Assembly: GCF_051020955.1 (NCBI RefSeq)
Contig: NC_135018.1
Location: 8,743,939 to 8,807,938 of the forward strand
Source: Megalopta genalis
Taxonomy: Eukaryota > Arthropoda > Insecta > Hymenoptera > Halictidae
DNA: 64,000 nt
Direction: 5' to 3'
This document shows positions 58,275-64,000 of the stretch, piece after piece; the first letter of the stretch is position 1; every line of letters begins with the position of its first letter. Both the position numbers and the translations under genes were made by a program. The notes under the pieces are model-generated. The model saw nothing but the letters and a program-made list of their open reading frames with translations. It did no database searches and was not told where the DNA came from.

Positions 58275-58440
58275 CAGCGAGCCACGAAAGCGTTCGCACA
58301 CATTCTAAAACGCAACAACTATTTTCAAGTCGAACTAAACTGACTTCAGTTGAACCAACTTAAACGAATGGTTGAATTTTATTTGCAAAAGATAAACATG
58401 ATGATCTAGAGAGGATCGTTCTGTTCCAGTGCTCTAAAGA
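58275..58440 (+). mobile_element. CAGTGG-type transposon left end, diverged
   Basis: CAGCGAGCCACGAAAGCG after TA, then TTCTAAAACGCAACAACT and TCGAACTAAACTGACTTCAG. Right end not found. Confidence 0.5.
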
Positions 58441-59358
58441 AAACGTGAATTTTCGTAGTCGGAGACTACATTTGTAACAATCTGGAATTACAAATATATC
58501 GTAGAAGATGATTTAGCAACGTCTATGTATTTGTCAGCAACCGATCTATGTATATTAATCGTGCATACTCCCATCGAACGAGAAAAAAAAGGATTCGGGC
58601 TAACGAAAGACGAACGTCCTGAAATAATCCGTGCGCGCGAAGAGTTAAGAGAGTCGTTCGATGGTAGATAAACGTACGAAGACAGGGAAGAAGGGAGCGT
58701 TTGTTGACGGAAAAATTGTCGCGGCGGTGGCTGCCGAGGCGATTAATGCGATCGAGAGGCAAAGTAGCACGATAAGCCAGCGATACACGAAAGAAACCGA
58801 AAGGCGAGCGCGAGCACGAGCTCGAGAGCGCGAGAATTCGTGGCTAGGAAAGAGAAAGGGTTCCAGGAGGCGTTCTCGGAACGTGGTATGGATGGCATCC
58901 TGGCAGGATAATACTGTCGAGGCTGCGGCTGCATACGTGGACGAGTACACGACGCGACGCGACGATTGTGCTCGCGTACCCCGGTATTATAATGGATTCA
59001 AACTAAGGGTTTGTATTGAGATATCAGTATGTGGCCGGGCACCGGTAATGGCCTCCCGTTCTAAGAACCCGCCTCCTGTGTATCCAGAGCAGATAGGATA
59101 TGCGCAGTACTCACTCCACACTCCCTCCTTCGCCGTGTGCAACCTCGGGGCTATAACTATCTACGTGTATATACGTAACCCGTGTACCCGTAATCGTAAT
59201 CGGACTTCATCCCTCTTCTCTCCCACTACTTTATAAAGAGGGACAACGATTTTGGTATCTCGTGCACGGTGTGCTATGCGCTGCTGCTCATCGCGATCGA
59301 ATGGAGGTCGACGGAAATTGTTGGGAAAATTCGAACGACGCGCTCTCGATGCAATTTA
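58441..59358. other. Non-coding DNA
   Basis: A 191-residue frame at 58661-59236 is arginine/alanine-rich at first and has no domain; not accepted as a gene. Confidence 0.4.
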
Positions 59359-59505
59359 CAGTGGCCACCAAAGTGTTCGTACACCTTTTAAAACGGAATA
59401 ACTTTTTTAGAAAATCGACTAGACGACTTGAATTCTTTTTTTTAGATGATAGAGGGACTAGTATACTGGACAATGACCAAAATGTCTTTTCTACCATCGT
59501 AGTGA
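59359..59505 (+). mobile_element. CAGTGG-type transposon left end
   Basis: CAGTGGCCACCAAAGTGTTC after TA at 59357-59358, then TTTTAAAACGGAATAAC and the TTAGATGATAGAGGGACTAG block. The right part is replaced by a CTTCGG-rich microsatellite (59530-59582). Confidence 0.65.
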
Positions 59506-61053
59506 TGGGCCCTTGAATCTCGGAAGCCGTCGGCGTCGGCTTTGCTTCGGCTTCGACTTCGGTTTCGGCTTCGGCTTCGGCGCGATGGAGCGCTTCTAAT
59601 AGTCGTAGCAGAGCAGAGCGGGCCGGCCTGCATCGGTCTCTATCGCGGCGTCATAACTTACAAACTTGCATTCATGAACGAAACGGTGAGAGGGAGAACG
59701 TGCCGTCGTAAATTCTGCTACGAAGCCGTGTGCAGCGTGTATAGGAGTACCCGCGGAATCAAAACGCGATACTATAACTTCTCGAGCGGCGGCGGTTTCT
59801 TTTTCTTGCTCGCTCTTGTTCGGTCCTGCTCTCTTTTATCCGCAGTTACTCGCTCCCGATCTCGCTCGGATCGTTCCGAGCTTACGACGCTCGTGCGTAA
59901 TCCAGCGTGCCCGACAGACGTTTGATAAATATCGGACGAAATCGCGGTACAGGCGCGAACCGTTCCCATGACGCGCTAAATCTCGGCAGACGGAAGGCAA
60001 CGACGACGACACTTCGCGCCGCGCTCGGCGCTGAATTAGACTCGCGAGCCGACTAACGAGGCGGCTTCGATCGGATTTGATTAATTTCTCGCGAGTACGC
60101 GCGGAAGGCGAGCCGTGTGAATCGATACGTCGTCGAAGTTGCGCGATTTTTGTGTTCTCCGGTTCTCCGCTCGTTATAGGAACATGCGAGTAGCTCCCGC
60201 CGAAGATGAACGAGACGGCGATAGAAAGATCTTTATCCTACTGGCAAAAAATAGATATAGAACGATCGGTGCAATGTAAAAATTCATAAAGGGGACAGGG
60301 AGGACGTACTCTGACGTACACAGGGAAATAAATAAAGGATAGATGTACGCACGAAGGTTTAAGAGAGTGACTGAACGAAAGAGTGTAAGAGTAAAGTAGG
60401 TCTAAGCGAAGCATAAAGAATGCGGAGAAATCGAAGAGTGACTACTGTAAAGTACAGAGTGCTTGTAACTTAGTGCGTAAGCGTCATCTTAACATTCGAA
60501 TGGAAAAACTGATATCTGAATGTCGAGTTTCTGACAACTAATATCAATTATCATATGTTTCGAGAAAGCCTATAGAAAAACTAATCTATCCAAAAAGAAT
60601 AACATAAAAAATATGATGAAATAAATTGACAAATAAAAAGATGAATGATCAGAAATGTACCCAATTATATTTTATCAGAAAGGTCCGCCGTTCGAGGGTT
60701 AAGGCTAATATGATTTGATAAACTCAGATTTAGAAGATAACATAAAGCTTATGCGATAGAGTCTACATTACCGAAATATAATAGTATAGAATTAATACTC
60801 TGCGTAGGAGTTTAAGTATAACTGAGGCTGTCATGTATAAGACTGGAAAAGAGAAACTGAAACAGGGAAATCGAAATAAGAGAAACAGAATACAATAATA
60901 AAAAGCCTACCGTTAGGTTTCGTATGTTTAGAAAGCCGAGCGGGATGCAAAGAAATATTTGTTATATTTTGTACGCCATATTTTAGTTTTGATACATAAA
61001 ACGGAGAAAATGTTAAGTTGCAATATTAGAGTACTATGTTACGTTATAACATA
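59506..61053. other. Non-coding DNA
   Basis: GC-rich to 60250, AT-rich afterwards. A CTTCGG/CTTCGA microsatellite near the start. No supported gene. Confidence 0.4.
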
Positions 61054-61497
61054 CAGGGTGTCCCAGGTTTTAATGTTCAAACTTTGTTAGTGTATTCTAT
61101 GGCACAAAGTAAGAAAAAAATTTTATGTAAACATAGGTCGTATAGAGCTTTATTAAGAAGTTATAATAAAAATTCAAAATAGGAATAGTAATTGCATTAG
61201 AATAGTGAAGCATTGGCTTGAATAGATCAGCACATGCCGTGTGTTTATGTAAGCTGTGTTTATTAATACATTTCGAAACGTATTAATAACCGTTGTTGAC
61301 AATACATGATTGACATCGATCGAAGATTCTTTTTTATTTTTTATTTTTTTTTTAGTTGATTACTATTCCTATTCTGAATTTTTGTTATAACTTCTTAATA
61401 AAGCTCTATATGACCTATGTTTACATAACATTTTTTTCTTACTTTGTGCCATAGAATATACTGATAAAGTTTGAACATTAAAATCTCGGACACCCTG
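61054..61497. mobile_element. CAGGGTGTCCCAGG foldback MITE, copy 2 (inverted centre)
   Basis: TA-flanked and exactly 444 bp, like the copy at 50462. The arms are homologous, but the central unique segment (CACATGCCGTGTGTTTATG...) is in the opposite orientation relative to copy 1. As the element is a foldback this is equivalent to insertion in reverse. Confidence 0.9.
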
Positions 61498-61951
61498 TAT
61501 AGTGATAGCTAGTTGTAATAATTCTAAGAAACTATGAAACACTGTGCAGAACAAAGATGTAACGGAAGATGTGTAAAGCGAGGATAGTTTAGTAAAATCG
61601 CGACACCTGAGCAAAAATAAATACACTGCGATAATTTAGTTACTCCAATTCGATGAATCGAAGATAAATAGAGATTGCTGGCGGCTAAACGCGACACACA
61701 CGCAGGAGCCCTCTTCCGGCACCTGCTCTTTATTGCACCTCCGCCACTGGCTACTTCGGACCCACCGAACGATCCCGTACATCCATTCGCGTTCAAGTCG
61801 TGTCTTTTTTCAATTCTTTTTCGTGAATCCCTTGCCATACTTTAACAAGCCTGACATAAGTGATGGAGATTTCTAGTAACAACCTGTTAAGTATGAACGC
61901 CACTCCGTTGTTTTTAGTCCGCATAAAACTCTGATTCCTCGTCATCGGTAT
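61498..61951. other. Non-coding DNA
   Basis: No feature recognised. Confidence 0.4.
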
Positions 61952-61955
61952 TTAA

Positions 61956-62388
61956 CCCTTTCGCTACGGGCGGGTTCTCCACCGCGGTACTTCCGCTGAA
62001 CGGAGCGCCGCGACATCACTGCACGCTACGCGACGCCGATCGTCAGCGGGAGTACCGCGGCGGAGAACCCAAGCTGCTTGAATGTTTTCGTACGAAAAAA
62101 TTTCTCTCCAAAGGGTATTTATAAATAAAGGGTATTCCAGGGTATTTATAACGTCTGAGCATGCGCTCTTTAATTTACAGTATGAGAGGAAATAACATTA
62201 TGCAATATAATGCATCTTATGGAAGGCCACTATAGTGGCCCATAGTACCTCAGTGGCATCTTATGAAAGGCCACTATAGTGGCCCGTAGTACCTCAGTGG
62301 CATCATACGAAAGGACACTATAGTGGCCCGTAGTACCTCAGTGACATCTTATGGAGGGCCACTATAGTAGCCCGTAGTAGCGAAAGGG
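61956..62388 (+). mobile_element. TTAA-flanked MITE with hairpin and 44-bp palindrome array
   Basis: TTAA at 61952-61955 and 62389-62392. The ends CCCTTTCGCTAC are inverted and resemble those at 4541. The left part is a hairpin (GGGTTCTCCACCGCGG... mirrored at 62041-62072). The right part holds four palindromes of the type GGCCACTATAGTGGCC at 62225, 62269, 62313 and 62357, exactly 44 bp apart; the last ends 16 bp from the TTAA. The last two carry substitutions. Confidence 0.85.
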
Positions 62389-62404
62389 TTAAAGGTATTT
62401 AAAC

Positions 62405-62523
62405 AATTAAGTAAATGTAGACACGCGATATAAATATAAATTCTCATTTTTCTTCTTAAAAATGATTAGAATCGAAAAACTTTCGGTCGCTGTAACTGTG
62501 AAAAAAAATGGTACGGCAAAGGG
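62405..62523. repeat. TTAA-ended MITE fragment, pair with 52205
   Basis: The right end GGTACGGCAAAGGGTTAATG includes TTAA at 62524-62527. It is homologous to 52205-52315. Confidence 0.5.
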
Positions 62524-62527
62524 TTAA

Positions 62528-63784
62528 TGTTGCTTCTCTCGTAAAGCTGTACAATATTTGCACGAAGTTTTCCTGCAGTTTTACGAACGAACATCTTCCA
62601 TCCATCGAACGAGAATCATTGCGACGCGAACGAATCGAACAACGGCCAATATTCGAGAACGGCGAGGGTTGTCGTTGGTTGATTTTTAGGATGAGGATTA
62701 TGCGCTAGCGAATTTCGCAACGTCGCGTCGCGTCATTAAAAACAGAGATCGAGGCGAGTCCGACTGGGAGGGGGAGAGGGGCACTCCGTCGATAAAAAGC
62801 AAGAGAAAGAGAAAGAGAAATAAAAACTGAAAAAAAAAGAAGCGGAAAACGGTCACGAGCGGACGAGGCATCCGGTATCGTAAATCACTATCGACCTATT
62901 CTATTCAAATGAAACTCGTGTTCTCCCTCTGTGCAACGTCTTTTGCCCGATCCCCTCCACGCGGGCCCGTTATTTCTTTCTTTGTCCGTGCAACGGATCG
63001 AGGGATTTCGTTTGACTTCGGATTCCTCCGTTAACGAAAGTATTAGGGGGCTTATCCGGTATTCCGAGCCGGCCGATTAAATTTGCGATTAAATTGAGGC
63101 CATTTGTATTCGTTAACGGGGGGACACGCCGAACTATGCGCGGGACGGGACGCTGCTAATGAAATCGCATGATCCCATACCGGTCTCCGGCGACGAGACC
63201 TCTTCCGCCGTGCCTCGCCTACGATCTCGCCGATCGCAGCCGCGTTTCAACAATTTATGCGAACACATAATATCGACTTCGCGGTGCACGCTCGTAACTA
63301 ACGGCTGAATGCTAAATAGAGATCCAGATAAATTCGCATCTCTAGCTAATAAGGTCAGCATCAATCATCTTTGCGCCATCGGCCCGGCCCGGCCCGGCTT
63401 CTGCTGCTACATGTTTATCATTTCCGATAAGAGTAAACGAGTTCGTTGCGAGGAAAAATGATCGGCGGGTTGCCAGACAGGTCGATCGCAGTCCGTCCGT
63501 GCGCGCCGGACCACGATAACGTTCGAAAAATATTTCCGTGTCGCTCAAAATACATAACATTTGTTTACCGGATACCTTTCTAGATAAATACGTCGTTCGA
63601 CGAGGACCGTTAATTCTCTTTTAATGTTAAATGCCACGCCGGTTTTACAGAAATTGTCCGTAGCGCCACGATGAATTTTCTTTTACGCGATACATATAAT
63701 GTTGAAATATTATCTGCAATAGATAAGTTACAGCGTATTACCATGTTTGACATGTTAATTGCGACAGGGGTCACTGTTTGAATC
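62528..63784. other. Non-coding DNA
   Basis: GAGAAA-rich tract at 62800-62840, GGCCC repeat at 63382-63398. No gene. Confidence 0.4.
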
Positions 63785-63891
63785 GACGATGGTGATGATA
63801 CAAAATTTTAGATATTAACATTTGTTTTAAATTATATATAATATAATAATAATAATATATATATATATTATATATTATAATATATATATTG

Positions 63892-63942
<51 letters not shown>

Positions 63943-63988
63943 AAAACAAATGTCAATATCTAAAATTTTGTATTATTACCATCGTCAA
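63785..63988. repeat. Inverted repeat around a long (TA)n core
   Basis: Arms of about 55 bp (CGACGATGGTGATGATACAA, TTTTAGATATTAACATTTG, TTTTAAATTATA) are mirrored on the far side of a TA core of about 100 bp. Likely a MITE whose loop became a microsatellite. Confidence 0.85.
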
Positions 63989-64000
63989 TATATATATATA

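Noticed and set aside
58661..59236. 191-residue frame on the plus strand
   Set aside because: It has a basic, low-complexity start, no domain, no splice context and competing frames on the other strand.
60491..60702. Possible TTAA MITE between TTAACATTCGAATGG and TTCGAGGGTTAA
   Set aside because: The ends share only a few bases and no second copy is visible. TTAA is frequent in AT-rich DNA.

Overview
The window is insect nuclear DNA, most likely from a hymenopteran (ant or bee). This rests on an ETS-family gene whose Pointed domain resembles the SPDEF / insect D-ETS-4 group, on mariner copies with ends beginning TTGGGTTGGCAACTAAG, and on GC- and CpG-rich unique DNA broken by AT-rich repeats. 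I cannot name the species. Splice sites, the absence of operons and about 98% non-coding sequence exclude a bacterial or organellar source.

One protein-coding gene is supported. It lies on the minus strand at the left: three phase-compatible coding exons (16569-16175, 13803-13094, 10139-9985) give 420 residues with an acidic/proline-rich N-terminal half and a Pointed (SAM_PNT) domain that is cut at its C-terminal end by a donor site. The rest of the Pointed domain and the DNA-binding ETS domain must lie to the left of base 1 or in exons I could not find. Everything right of about 16.6 kb is upstream intron or intergenic DNA, with no other gene I can defend.

The remainder is a dense and partly nested collection of small DNA transposons. 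(1) piggyBac-type elements flanked by TTAA, about 15 copies in about nine families, one still encoding the two ends of a piggyBac-like protein. (2) CAGGGTG-ended foldback elements flanked by TA. (3) Two internally deleted mariner copies. (4) A hAT-type MITE with a perfect 8-bp target duplication. (5) A 150-220 bp hairpin family. (6) A family with ends like CAGTGG..ACCAAAGTGTTCG. (7) A family with a CTGCGGATTTTATGCA end. There are also a 14-bp minisatellite of about 650 bp, a 199-bp tandem duplication, long AT-rich palindromic repeats and several microsatellites.

The strongest unexpected signal is architectural. In six TTAA families with otherwise different sequences, a 14-22 bp palindrome begins 14-17 bp inside one TTAA end. 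In three of those families the palindrome is iterated with a period of exactly 44 bp. This may mark dimer-binding sites for piggyBac-like transposases. Two copies of one family also carry the same foldback element at the same internal site, so the composite was mobilised as a unit.
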